A stretch of 6,987 nucleotides of DNA from contig CALMNY010000382.1 of the NCBI GenBank assembly GCA_937872125.1, positions 1 to 6,987 of the forward strand, in the 5' to 3' direction. Source of the stretch: an uncultured Candidatus Competibacteraceae bacterium (lineage in GTDB: Bacteria; Pseudomonadota; Gammaproteobacteria; Competibacterales; Competibacteraceae). A program made the position numbers and the translations under genes. The notes under the pieces are model-generated. The model was not told the origin of the DNA and ran no database searches. It saw only the letters and a program-made list of their open reading frames with translations. Position 1 is the stretch's first letter. Every line of letters starts with the position of its first letter. Of this stretch, positions 1 through 5,833 are shown one piece after another.

Positions 1-1212
1 CTGGTGATTACCGATATTAAAATGCCGGTGATGAACGGGCTGGATGTGTTGCAAAAGGTCAAGCAGCAGGACCCTTCTGTACCGGTCATCATGATTACAG
101 CGCACGCCACGGTTGATTTATCGGTTCAGGCTTTGCGCAAAGGGGCTTATGATTTCCTGACCAAACCGTTTGAGCCGGAAGAACTGCTGTCGCGGATTCA
201 CAACGCCCTGCGTCAAACCGAACTGATCGCGGAGAATCGCCAACTCAAGGAAGAACTGGCAGCCTGGCAAGGTTCCATCGTCGGTAATTCACCGCATCTG
301 CTCAGTCTGCTCGAAACAGCGCGGAAAGTGGCGATCCGCGATATTCCAGTGCTGATCAGTGGGGAATCGGGCACCGGCAAGGAACTGGTGGCGCGCGCGA
401 TTCGCCATTATTCCCGGCGCAAGGAGGGCAAGTTTGTTGCCATCAATTGCGGCGCTATCCCCGAAGCGTTGCTGGAAAGCGAACTGTTTGGCCATCGCAA
501 GGGCGCTTTCACCGGAGCGGATCGCGATCATAAGGGGCTGATCGAAACTGCGGACGGCGGCACTCTCTTTCTCGATGAAGTCGGCACCCTGCCTCCGAAC
601 GTGCAAAAAACCCTGTTGCGCTTTCTGCAGGAACAGGAATTTTACCGGGTGGGAGATACGACTCCAGTCAAGGTAGATGTGCGCGTCCTGTCCGCCACCA
701 ATCTCGATTTGCAAGCCGCTATACAAAGCGGCGCTTTCCGCGAGGACTTGTACTATCGCCTCAATGTGGTTCATCTGCGACTCCCGCCGTTGCGCGAGCG
801 CCGCTCCGATATTCCCCTGCTCGTCGCCCATTTTATCAAGGAACAGAACAAGCGGTTTGGCACGAACGTCAAAGGCTTTAGCCGTGAAGCGATGGAAGCG
901 ATGATCCAGCATGACTGGCCAGGCAATATCCGTCAGCTCGGCAATGTCGTGCAAGCCGCCATGGCGGTTGACAGCAACGATTATATTGGGATTGAGGTGC
1001 TGGCCCAGTTTCTCAACCTGCCGCGCAAAAGCACGGCGTTTGCTGGAACTATCGGCGAGATGGATTACGGTACGGCGCTGGCGCACTTTGAAGCCGATTA
1101 TCTGGGCCGGCTTCTCCAAACCAGCGGCGGCAACATCGAGGAAGTCGCCCACCAAGCCGGCATGAATGTCGCCACGGTTTACCGCAAGATCAAGAAATAC
1201 GGCCTGCGCTAA
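1..1212 (+). CDS. NtrC-family sigma-54-dependent response regulator (5' truncated by window edge)
   Basis: This is a transcriptional activator that, once phosphorylated, uses ATP hydrolysis to remodel sigma-54 RNA polymerase. Numbering the first visible codon as 1, the partial receiver domain shows the phosphoacceptor Asp5 (TDIKMP), the conserved Thr33 (MITAHAT) and Lys55 (TKPF). Their 28- and 22-residue spacings match D54/T82/K104 of NtrC, so about 49 N-terminal residues lie outside the window. The AAA+ domain has Walker A GESGTGKE (121-128), the sigma-54-contacting GAFTGA loop (168-173), Walker B with Asp192-Glu193, and a GNIRQL segment in place of the usual GNVREL. A Fis-type helix-turn-helix ends the protein (about 376-403, AGMNVATVYRKIKKYGLR). 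All key residues are present, so the protein should be functional. Its cognate kinase is not visible and probably lies upstream. The target is unknown, but the next operon is a natural candidate. Family assignment is firm; an exact name such as DctD, AtoC or ZraR is not justified. Confidence 0.95.
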   Translation: MVITDIKMPVMNGLDVLQKVKQQDPSVPVIMITAHATVDLSVQALRKGAYDFLTKPFEPEELLSRIHNALRQTELIAENRQLKEELAAWQGSIVGNSPHLLSLLETARKVAIRDIPVLISGESGTGKELVARAIRHYSRRKEGKFVAINCGAIPEALLESELFGHRKGAFTGADRDHKGLIETADGGTLFLDEVGTLPPNVQKTLLRFLQEQEFYRVGDTTPVKVDVRVLSATNLDLQAAIQSGAFREDLYYRLNVVHLRLPPLRERRSDIPLLVAHFIKEQNKRFGTNVKGFSREAMEAMIQHDWPGNIRQLGNVVQAAMAVDSNDYIGIEVLAQFLNLPRKSTAFAGTIGEMDYGTALAHFEADYLGRLLQTSGGNIEEVAHQAGMNVATVYRKIKKYGLR

Positions 1213-1356
1213 CGAGTTGATCGTTGTAATTGCTGACTGCTATGGAAGGTTTTTGGCATTTCCGCAAACGGCATCCAGCAAGGCTGCGAAAAATTCTCTG
1301 ATGAACAAGCATGAAAATAACCCATTGAAATTGATAATTTATTATCTGATCCCCGC

Positions 1357-1376
1357 CTGATTTCGATCAGTTTTTT
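1357..1376 (+). terminator. Possible Rho-independent terminator after the response regulator
   Basis: A 5-bp stem CTGAT/ATCAG closes a TTCG loop and is followed directly by six T residues (1371-1376). The T-tract and stable loop type support termination of the regulator transcript. The stem is short with only two G-C pairs, and it lies about 145 bases after the regulator stop. The same dyad could instead be a protein-binding site, since CTGAT recurs nearby. Confidence 0.4.
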
Positions 1377-1432
1377 GTATCTAATCAGGTAACTGAGCCG
1401 TTCGCAGCACCGCAACTACCCCTCCGTCAGTC

Positions 1433-1448
1433 TGGCTCCTTCCTCGCC
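1433..1448 (+). promoter_or_regulatory. Candidate sigma-54 (-24/-12) promoter
   Basis: The sequence TGGCTCCTTCCTCGCC matches the sigma-54 consensus TGGCAC-N5-TTGC at the essential GG (1434-1435) and GC (1446-1447), with the exact 10-base separation. It also keeps C4, C6 and T12. Two consensus positions differ (A5 is T and T13 is C). Transcription would begin near 1459, leaving about 95 bases of leader before the start at 1555. The location directly after a sigma-54 activator gene raises its likelihood, but such short motifs arise by chance and it has not been tested. Confidence 0.4.
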
Positions 1449-1554
1449 TAACCCGCTAAAAAATAAACCAGTTTTGATAGACGCACCGGGCTACGCCCGT
1501 TGGCGCGGATGTTGCTTTTTCAGGAGCAGGCTAACAACAGGGAATCGAGCGAAC

Positions 1555-2091
1555 ATGAATGGCCAGCGGGTTTGCCCTTTCTACGGGCAGAGCATTGACC
1601 CCTGTGATGTGGGGGCTGGCTACATTTCGCCCTATCACGTGGAAGTGATCGTCCGGCATTGCACCGCTCACTATGAGGAGTGTGCCCGGTATCAGGAATT
1701 GAGCAGGGACCGCCTCAATCATGATGGAGCGGAATCCGCCCAGCACCCCCCTGTGATGGACCACCGGGTTTGTATGCCCAGCGGGGGGTTACTGTTTCCC
1801 TTGCAATTCGACCGCGAGGTTATGACGGTCTTGAATCATGAAATCCGCACGCCGCTCACCAGCATTCGCTCGTTTACCGAGATTTTGCTGGCGAGTCCGA
1901 TTGAGGATCGCGAGGCGCAGCGGCGTTTTCTCCAGATCGTTCATGATGAAACAGTCCGTCTGACCCGAGCCCTAGGACGGTTATTCGGAATCGCGGATTC
2001 CAGCGCCCCAGCGCCCGCTTCGAAGAAATCGGAGACTGATCATCACCGCAGGTCTACTCCAACGAATCTAATTGAAACAAGCACACCATAA
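1555..2091 (+). CDS. Small protein with four-cysteine N-terminal motif and ATPase-less HisKA/DHp domain
   Basis: This 178-residue protein has no transmembrane segment, so it is probably cytoplasmic. The N-terminal part carries Cys7, Cys17, Cys36 and Cys43 (C-x9-C-x18-C-x6-CARY), a possible metal, Fe-S or redox site. Residues about 86-147 form a histidine-kinase dimerisation and phosphotransfer domain. Its H-box NHEIRTPLTSI has phosphoacceptor His95 followed by an E-x-x-T phosphatase-type motif (Glu96, Thr99). The protein ends about 30 residues later in a polar Ser/Pro/Thr-rich tail, so the HATPase_c domain (N, G1 and G2 boxes) is absent. No room exists before the next gene for one lost by frameshift. 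The ATG at 1555 is preferred over upstream TTG codons and has an AGGGA at 1539-1543. It could be a phosphatase, a phosphotransfer partner phosphorylated in trans, a dimerisation decoy, or a decayed kinase. The domain call is firm; the role is open. Confidence 0.8.
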   Translation: MNGQRVCPFYGQSIDPCDVGAGYISPYHVEVIVRHCTAHYEECARYQELSRDRLNHDGAESAQHPPVMDHRVCMPSGGLLFPLQFDREVMTVLNHEIRTPLTSIRSFTEILLASPIEDREAQRRFLQIVHDETVRLTRALGRLFGIADSSAPAPASKKSETDHHRRSTPTNLIETSTP

Positions 2092-2098
2092 GGAAGGA
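2091..2098 (+). promoter_or_regulatory. Shine-Dalgarno site of the OFA transporter, touching the upstream stop codon
   Basis: AGGAAGGA begins on the last base of the preceding TAA and lies 9 bases before the ATG at 2108. It fixes that ATG as the start rather than the in-frame TTG at 2072, which would overlap the upstream gene. The arrangement suggests co-transcription and possibly translational coupling. Confidence 0.8.
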
Positions 2099-2107
2099 AA
2101 TCAAATC

Positions 2108-3445
2108 ATGGCACAGTCAATGAATCGTAAAGGCTGGACCGTTGTATTGGCGGGAACCGGCATCAATCTGGCGCTGGGTGTTCTTTACACCTGGAGTATT
2201 TTCAAGGGCGCGATCAGCGATTCGATCAAGCAGGGCGGGCCATTCCAATGGGATTTGGCCTCGATCAATGATCCCTATGCGGTTTGCTGTCTGGTATTCG
2301 CCTTTTCCATGATCCTGGCCGGCAAATGCCAGGACCGCATTGGCCCGCGCTATACCGCCATGATCGGCGGCCTGCTGGTCGGAGCTGGGTTCCTTCTTTT
2401 GTCGCAAACCACCAACTATTGGTTGTGGGTGTTGGGATTCGGGGGACTGGCGGGAATGGGATTCGGATTTGGTTATTCCTCGGCCACGCCGCCGGCTCTC
2501 AAATGGTTTCCGCCCGCCAAGACCGGGATGATTGCCGGCATCGTGGTGTCCGGGTTTGGGCTGGCCTCGGTATATATCGCGCCGCTGTCCATGTATTTGC
2601 TGAAAACCGTGGGTTTGCAGGGCGCCATGATGTTCTTTGGCATCGCGTTCGCTATCGTCGTCGGGCTGTTCTCCCTCCTGCTGAGTAATCCTCCCGCCGG
2701 CTATCTGTTCGGTGGCGCCGCCGCCAAGGCGCAAGCCGCCAAAAACGCCCCAGCCGCTAAGGTGCAGGATTTCACCTCATCGCAGATGCTGAAAACCGGT
2801 TCCTTCTATGTGATGTGGATCGTTTATTTCATCGGCGCTGGCGCGGGTCTGATGGTGATCGGCAGCGTGGCTGGCATGGCCAAGCAGAGCATGGGCGAAC
2901 TGGCGTTCCTGGCGGTGGTCATCCTGGCCGTCGGCAATGCGGCGGGCCGCATCATCGCCGGTTCGTTGTCGGACCGCATTGGCCGCATGTTGACCTTGTC
3001 GCTGATGCTGGGCTTCCAGGCGATCCTGATGTTCATGGCGATCCCCGTGATCGGCGCCGAGCATCCGAGCGCCACGCTGCTGGTCATCATTGCGACCCTG
3101 ATCGGCTTCAACTATGGCGCCAACCTGGCGTTATTCCCGGCGATCACCAAGGATTTCTGGGGCTTGAAGAACTTCGGCGCCAACTACGGCTTGTTGTTCA
3201 CGGCCTGGGGCGTGGGCGGCTTCGTGCTGGGCCGCGCCTCCGAGATGATGAAGGCGACCACGGGCAGCTTTACCCTGTCTTTCGGCGTAGCAGGTACCCT
3301 GTTAGCAGTGGCAGCGGTGATGGTGATGCTGAAAGATCTGTTCCGGCAAATGGTGGAAGCCGGGGTGGCGAAGGAATTGGAACGGCGGGCCGAAGAGGCC
3401 GCTCAGACCGCCACTCTGCAACCGGCGTTGGAGCAGGTCGCCTGA
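2108..3445 (+). CDS. OFA-family (oxalate/formate antiporter-like) MFS transporter
   Basis: This 445-residue inner-membrane carrier is expected to have 12 transmembrane helices. The first helix carries an OFA-like sequence (GINLALGVLYTWSIFKGAI). The loop between helices 2 and 3 has MFS motif A in the form GKCQDRIGPR (72-81), repeated in the second half as SLSDRIGR (286-293). A charged, Ala/Lys-rich central loop (about residues 208-225) separates the halves, and the C-terminal tail is hydrophilic and Glu/Ala-rich. OFA proteins move small carboxylates such as oxalate and formate, but most members are uncharacterised. Arg281 lies where the TM8 substrate arginine of OxlT is expected. Trp367 in YGLLFTAWGVGG occupies what I take to be the TM11 lysine position, which argues against simple oxalate/formate exchange. 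It sits 16 bases after the DHp-protein gene and was probably transcribed with it. Family assignment is confident; substrate is unknown. Confidence 0.9.
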   Translation: MAQSMNRKGWTVVLAGTGINLALGVLYTWSIFKGAISDSIKQGGPFQWDLASINDPYAVCCLVFAFSMILAGKCQDRIGPRYTAMIGGLLVGAGFLLLSQTTNYWLWVLGFGGLAGMGFGFGYSSATPPALKWFPPAKTGMIAGIVVSGFGLASVYIAPLSMYLLKTVGLQGAMMFFGIAFAIVVGLFSLLLSNPPAGYLFGGAAAKAQAAKNAPAAKVQDFTSSQMLKTGSFYVMWIVYFIGAGAGLMVIGSVAGMAKQSMGELAFLAVVILAVGNAAGRIIAGSLSDRIGRMLTLSLMLGFQAILMFMAIPVIGAEHPSATLLVIIATLIGFNYGANLALFPAITKDFWGLKNFGANYGLLFTAWGVGGFVLGRASEMMKATTGSFTLSFGVAGTLLAVAAVMVMLKDLFRQMVEAGVAKELERRAEEAAQTATLQPALEQVA

Positions 3446-3498
3446 CGTTAGCTCCACCGGATACCATTTGCAGCGAACTCCACCTCCTTGATCGCCTT

Positions 3499-3532
3499 TG
3501 ATGGTGGATTTCGCTGCGCTCATCCACCCTAC
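3499..3532. repeat. REP-like palindromic repeat
   Basis: A 7-bp inverted repeat GGTGGAT (3503-3509) / ATCCACC (3522-3528) encloses a 12-base GC-rich loop with TTCGCTGCGC and is followed by CTAC. From memory, this GGTGGAT...GCTGCGC...ATCCACCCTAC form is a dispersed intergenic repeat in many proteobacterial genomes. It is often mis-translated as peptides beginning MDERSEIHH, which the minus strand here would also give. Only one copy is visible, so repetition in this genome is inferred. As a stable hairpin it may also protect the 3' end of the transporter mRNA. Confidence 0.6.
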
Positions 3533-3557
3533 TCCGACCCTTATCCAGCCGTTCGCG

Positions 3558-3580
3558 AAGCCCCGTTTAACGGGGCCTTT
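3558..3580 (+). terminator. Probable intrinsic terminator of the transporter operon
   Basis: A 6-bp all-G/C stem GCCCCG (3560-3565) / CGGGGC (3571-3576) has a TTTAA loop and is flanked by AA on the left and CTTT on the right. It lies 115 bases after the transporter stop. The stem is strong, but the T-tract is only three bases long, so termination may be incomplete. Confidence 0.55.
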
Positions 3581-3609
3581 GCGTTGCCGCTTATCCAGTC
3601 GCCGAGGCG

Positions 3610-3762
3610 TCAATGGCGGCTGTCGTTGGCGGTCTGATGGAAATCGCGTATGGCGTTGACGATTTCCTGGGTGCGCAGGCTGACGGCGACGACGCGCCTC
3701 AGCAAATCGATCGCCTTTGCTTTGTAGTCGCTGAAAGGTTTCCATCGCAGGCTTACATCCAC
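3610..3762 (-). CDS. Possible small hypothetical protein or gene remnant, divergent from rsmE
   Basis: A minus-strand frame runs from GTG at 3762 to TGA at 3610-3612 and encodes 50 residues. It begins VDVSLRWKPFSDYKAKAIDL and continues with an amphipathic helical stretch (LLRRVVAVSLRTQEIVNAI). Most third codon positions are G or C, clearly more than in the opposing plus frame, as expected of coding sequence. A GGGGAA lies 7 bases before the GTG. The frame is open only to a stop at 3784-3786, so it is either a complete tiny gene or the 3' end of a lost one. Its GTG directly abuts the rsmE ATG, which is unusual. I do not recognise the family and give no function. Confidence 0.35.
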   Translation of the reverse strand: MDVSLRWKPFSDYKAKAIDLLRRVVAVSLRTQEIVNAIRDFHQTANDSRH

Positions 3763-4497
3763 ATGCGTATTCCCCGACTCTATCTACCCGTGCCGCTGAC
3801 CGTCGGCGCGACCGTGACGCTGGACGACAATGCGTTTAACCATGCAGTGCGGGTGTTGCGGCTCAAGCCGGGCGCGGCGTTGGTGTTGTTCAACGGCGCG
3901 GGCGGTGCATTCGCGGCGACGCTGACGGCGGTAAACAAGCGGGAGGCCCAGGCGCACGTGACCGAAGCTCTGCCCGGCGCGGTGGAATCATCGTTGCGGG
4001 TGCTGCTGGCGCAGGGCGTTTCGCGCGGCGACAAGATGGATTACACGTTGCAAAAAGCGGTTGAGCTAGGCGTCGCCGTTATCCAGCCGCTGTTTACCGA
4101 ACGCGGCGGCGTGGACCTCAGCGGCGACCGGCTGGCGCGGAAAATCCAGCATTGGCGCGGCATTATCATCGGCGCCTGCGAGCAGTGTGGACGAAACCGG
4201 CTGCCAGAATTACGGGAACCGTTGCCGCTGCCGACATGGCTCAACCAGCCGCTCGAACCGGGCTGGCGCCTGCTGCTCGATCCGTTGGCCGAGCGCGGTT
4301 TGCGCGGGTTGGAACGGCCAGCAGGAACGGTTACGCTGCTGATCGGTTCGGAAGGTGGCTTGAGTCCAGCGGAAATCGCCCAGGCCCACCAGGCCGGATT
4401 GACCGGCATCCGGTTGGGGCCGCGCATTCTGCGCACCGAAACCGCCGGCGTCGCGGCGCTAGCAGGGGTGCAAGCCTTGTGGGGGGATTGGGACTGA
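3763..4497 (+). CDS. rsmE: 16S rRNA (uracil-1498-N3)-methyltransferase RsmE
   Basis: This enzyme uses S-adenosylmethionine to methylate N3 of U1498 in the decoding region of 16S rRNA within the assembled 30S subunit. The 244-residue length matches the family (about 243). The start MRIPRLYLP matches E. coli RsmE, which fixes the ATG at 3763; an upstream in-frame extension to 3613 has no family match. The N-terminal PUA-like domain is followed by QGVSRGDKMDYTLQKAVELG and the ACEQCGRNR signature. The C-terminal SPOUT trefoil knot binds AdoMet through LLIGSEGGLS (Gly195-Gly199) and LGPRILRTETA (218-228). No strong Shine-Dalgarno sequence is visible. It is convergent with cca, the two stops being 16 bases apart. 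No partner gene such as gshB is seen next to it. Confidence 0.97.
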   Translation: MRIPRLYLPVPLTVGATVTLDDNAFNHAVRVLRLKPGAALVLFNGAGGAFAATLTAVNKREAQAHVTEALPGAVESSLRVLLAQGVSRGDKMDYTLQKAVELGVAVIQPLFTERGGVDLSGDRLARKIQHWRGIIIGACEQCGRNRLPELREPLPLPTWLNQPLEPGWRLLLDPLAERGLRGLERPAGTVTLLIGSEGGLSPAEIAQAHQAGLTGIRLGPRILRTETAGVAALAGVQALWGDWD

Positions 4498-4513
4498 GAA
4501 TGGGAAGGGGGTG

Positions 4514-5755
4514 TCAGGCGGAGCAGAGCACTTTGAATTCCCGCCGCGCCTCGGTCATCGCCGCCAGCCGCTCCCGGTGCAACGCCTCGGCCAGCGCCAG
4601 GCCACTCAAGCCCTGTTCGAGCAACGGCTGCACCGGTACGCCCGCCGCCGCTCGATAAATCCGGCGCATGAAATCGGCCTGAGGATAATCGCGGTTCTCC
4701 AATCCCAGCCGGCCTCGGGCATCGGCTTCGCAGGCCACCAGAAACTGCTCGAATCGTTGCGGCTTGCGCAGCGCATCCAGACCCTGCACGGTATTCAGCA
4801 AGGTCTTCGGGCGCAATTCCAGAGCGCGATGGACATGGGTGTGAAAGCGCGCAGTGAGCACGCCCAATTCCCGGTACATATTGGGAATCCGCAGCCGTTG
4901 GCAGAAGGCGCGCACCAGCTCCGCGCCGCGTTGCTCATGGTCAATATGGCGCGGCCATTCCCCGGAAGGCGTGGTTCCCTTGCCCAGATCGTGAACCAGC
5001 ACCGCGAAGCGGGTGATCGGGTCGGCATTCAAGCGCACCGCCTGTTCCAGCGCCAGCAAGGTATGGAGACCGGTATCAATTTCGGGATGATGGACGGGCG
5101 GTTGCGGCACGCCGAACAATCGCTCCAGTTCCGGAAAAATCCGCGCCAGCGCGCCGCAGTCGCGCAAGGTTCTAATAAACTGGCCCGGACCGGGTTCACC
5201 GAGGGCGCGCACGGTTTCCGCCCAGACCCGCTCGGCAACCAGGTGATCCACTTCGCCGCTGGCGACCATGGCGCGCATCAGGCCCAGCGTTTCCGGCGCG
5301 ACCCGAAAACCCAGTGGCGCGTAGCGGGCGCTGAAGCGGGCAACCCGGAGAATACGCACCGGGTCTTCGGCGAAGGCCGGCGAGACATGGCGCAGCCAGC
5401 GCGCTTCCAGATCACGGCGGCCATGACAGGGATCAATCAACCGGCCCCGACCATCGCACGCCATGGCGTTGATGGTCAGGTCGCGGCGTACCAGATCGTC
5501 TTCCAGTGTCACCTCCGGGGCGGCGTGGACACTGAAGCCGTGATAGCCTGGCGCCGTCTTGCGCTCGGTGCGGGCCAGCGCGTATTCCTCGTGGGTGTCC
5601 GGGTGCAGGAACACCGGGAAGTCCTTGCCAACCGGGCGGAAGCCGCGCGCCAGCATCTCGTCCGGCGTCGCGCCGACCACGACCCAGTCGCGTTCACGGA
5701 TGGGTCGGCCCAGCAGTTCATCGCGCACTGCGCCGCCGACCAGATAGATTTCCAT
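4514..5755 (-). CDS. cca: CCA tRNA nucleotidyltransferase (multifunctional CCA-adding enzyme)
   Basis: This enzyme adds or repairs the 3'-terminal CCA of tRNAs from CTP and ATP without a nucleic acid template. The protein has 413 residues, compared with 412 in E. coli. The class II nucleotidyltransferase head begins [16 protein letters not shown] and holds the metal-binding pair as Glu21-Arg-Asp23, where E. coli has Asp21-Arg-Asp23. [10 protein letters not shown] and [12 protein letters not shown] mark the nucleotide-recognition core. The C-terminal half carries an HD phosphohydrolase domain ([11 protein letters not shown], then WPRHIDHE), known in E. coli to have phosphatase and 2',3'-cyclic phosphodiesterase activity. 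The start at 5755 aligns with the E. coli start; an in-frame ATG at 5770 would add MSIPI, and neither has a clear ribosome binding site. It is divergent from the aminopeptidase gene across 78 bases. Confidence 0.97.
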   Translation of the reverse strand: MEIYLVGGAVRDELLGRPIRERDWVVVGATPDEMLARGFRPVGKDFPVFLHPDTHEEYALARTERKTAPGYHGFSVHAAPEVTLEDDLVRRDLTINAMACDGRGRLIDPCHGRRDLEARWLRHVSPAFAEDPVRILRVARFSARYAPLGFRVAPETLGLMRAMVASGEVDHLVAERVWAETVRALGEPGPGQFIRTLRDCGALARIFPELERLFGVPQPPVHHPEIDTGLHTLLALEQAVRLNADPITRFAVLVHDLGKGTTPSGEWPRHIDHEQRGAELVRAFCQRLRIPNMYRELGVLTARFHTHVHRALELRPKTLLNTVQGLDALRKPQRFEQFLVACEADARGRLGLENRDYPQADFMRRIYRAAAGVPVQPLLEQGLSGLALAEALHRERLAAMTEARREFKVLCSA

Positions 5756-5808
5756 GATGGGTATGCTCATTCAGTGATGGGTGCGGCCAGCAGGATCGGC
5801 CGTCGTGC

Positions 5809-5833
5809 GGATAAACCATAGACCGTTTTATCC
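5809..5833. promoter_or_regulatory. Inverted repeat abutting the aminopeptidase start codon
   Basis: GGATAAA (5809-5815) and TTTATCC (5827-5833) form a perfect 7-bp inverted repeat with an 11-base spacer, and the right arm ends on the base before the ATG at 5834. It lies in the 78-base gap between divergent cca and the aminopeptidase gene. It could be an operator or an mRNA hairpin covering the ribosome landing site, since no clear Shine-Dalgarno sequence is visible. The repeat is seen directly; any function is inferred. Confidence 0.4.

Larger units (their letters stand above)
1213..1554 (+). promoter_or_regulatory. Intergenic control region between the regulator and the DHp/transporter operon
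   Basis: This 342-base stretch has no convincing gene; the short open frames crossing it lack family features. The first half is AT-rich and carries a 5-bp inverted repeat GATAA-N4-TTATC (1333-1346). It also has four copies of CTGAT or its complement ATCAG at 1346-1350, 1357-1361, 1366-1370 and 1384-1388, arranged two forward then two inverted. A -24/-12-like element lies at 1433-1447. Paired dyads about 60-110 bases upstream of a -24 element are the usual layout for enhancer sites of NtrC-type activators. The repeats are seen directly; their use as binding sites is inferred. Confidence 0.5.

Noticed and set aside
289..1155. A 288-codon minus-strand open frame opposite the response regulator
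   Set aside because: The plus strand encodes an unmistakable NtrC-family protein, and the minus product has no recognisable domain.
1487..1499. Hairpin CGGGC-TAC-GCCCG in the leader of the DHp gene
   Set aside because: The stem is only 5 bp with a 3-base loop and no T-tract, so it is too weak to call as an attenuator or repeat.
1474..1554. N-terminal extension of the DHp protein from TTG 1474
   Set aside because: The ATG at 1555 directly precedes the cysteine motif and has an upstream AGGGA. The extension has no recognisable feature.
2117..2734. A 205-codon minus-strand frame opposite the transporter
   Set aside because: Its Gly/Gln/Arg/His-rich composition is typical of an antisense shadow of membrane-protein codons.
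3540..3598. 9-bp direct repeat CTTATCCAG at 3540-3548 and 3590-3598 flanking the terminator
   Set aside because: It could suggest a small insertion with target duplication, but the 41 bases between have no terminal inverted repeats, so chance is the simpler explanation.
3302..3745. A 147-codon minus-strand frame spanning the transporter 3' end and the intergenic region
   Set aside because: It is Arg/Gln-rich, runs through the REP-like repeat and the terminator, and is in a different frame from the more coding-like 3610-3762 ORF.
5687..5695. Asp-to-Glu change at the first metal carboxylate of Cca (Glu21-Arg-Asp23)
   Set aside because: The change is conservative. I recall the ERDWVVVGA form in other gammaproteobacterial Cca proteins, so it is probably normal variation.
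4511..5821. A 436-codon plus-strand open frame opposite cca
   Set aside because: It is antisense to a clear full-length Cca protein, has low-complexity Arg/Gln/Ala-rich content and shows no family motif. It results from GC-rich codon bias.
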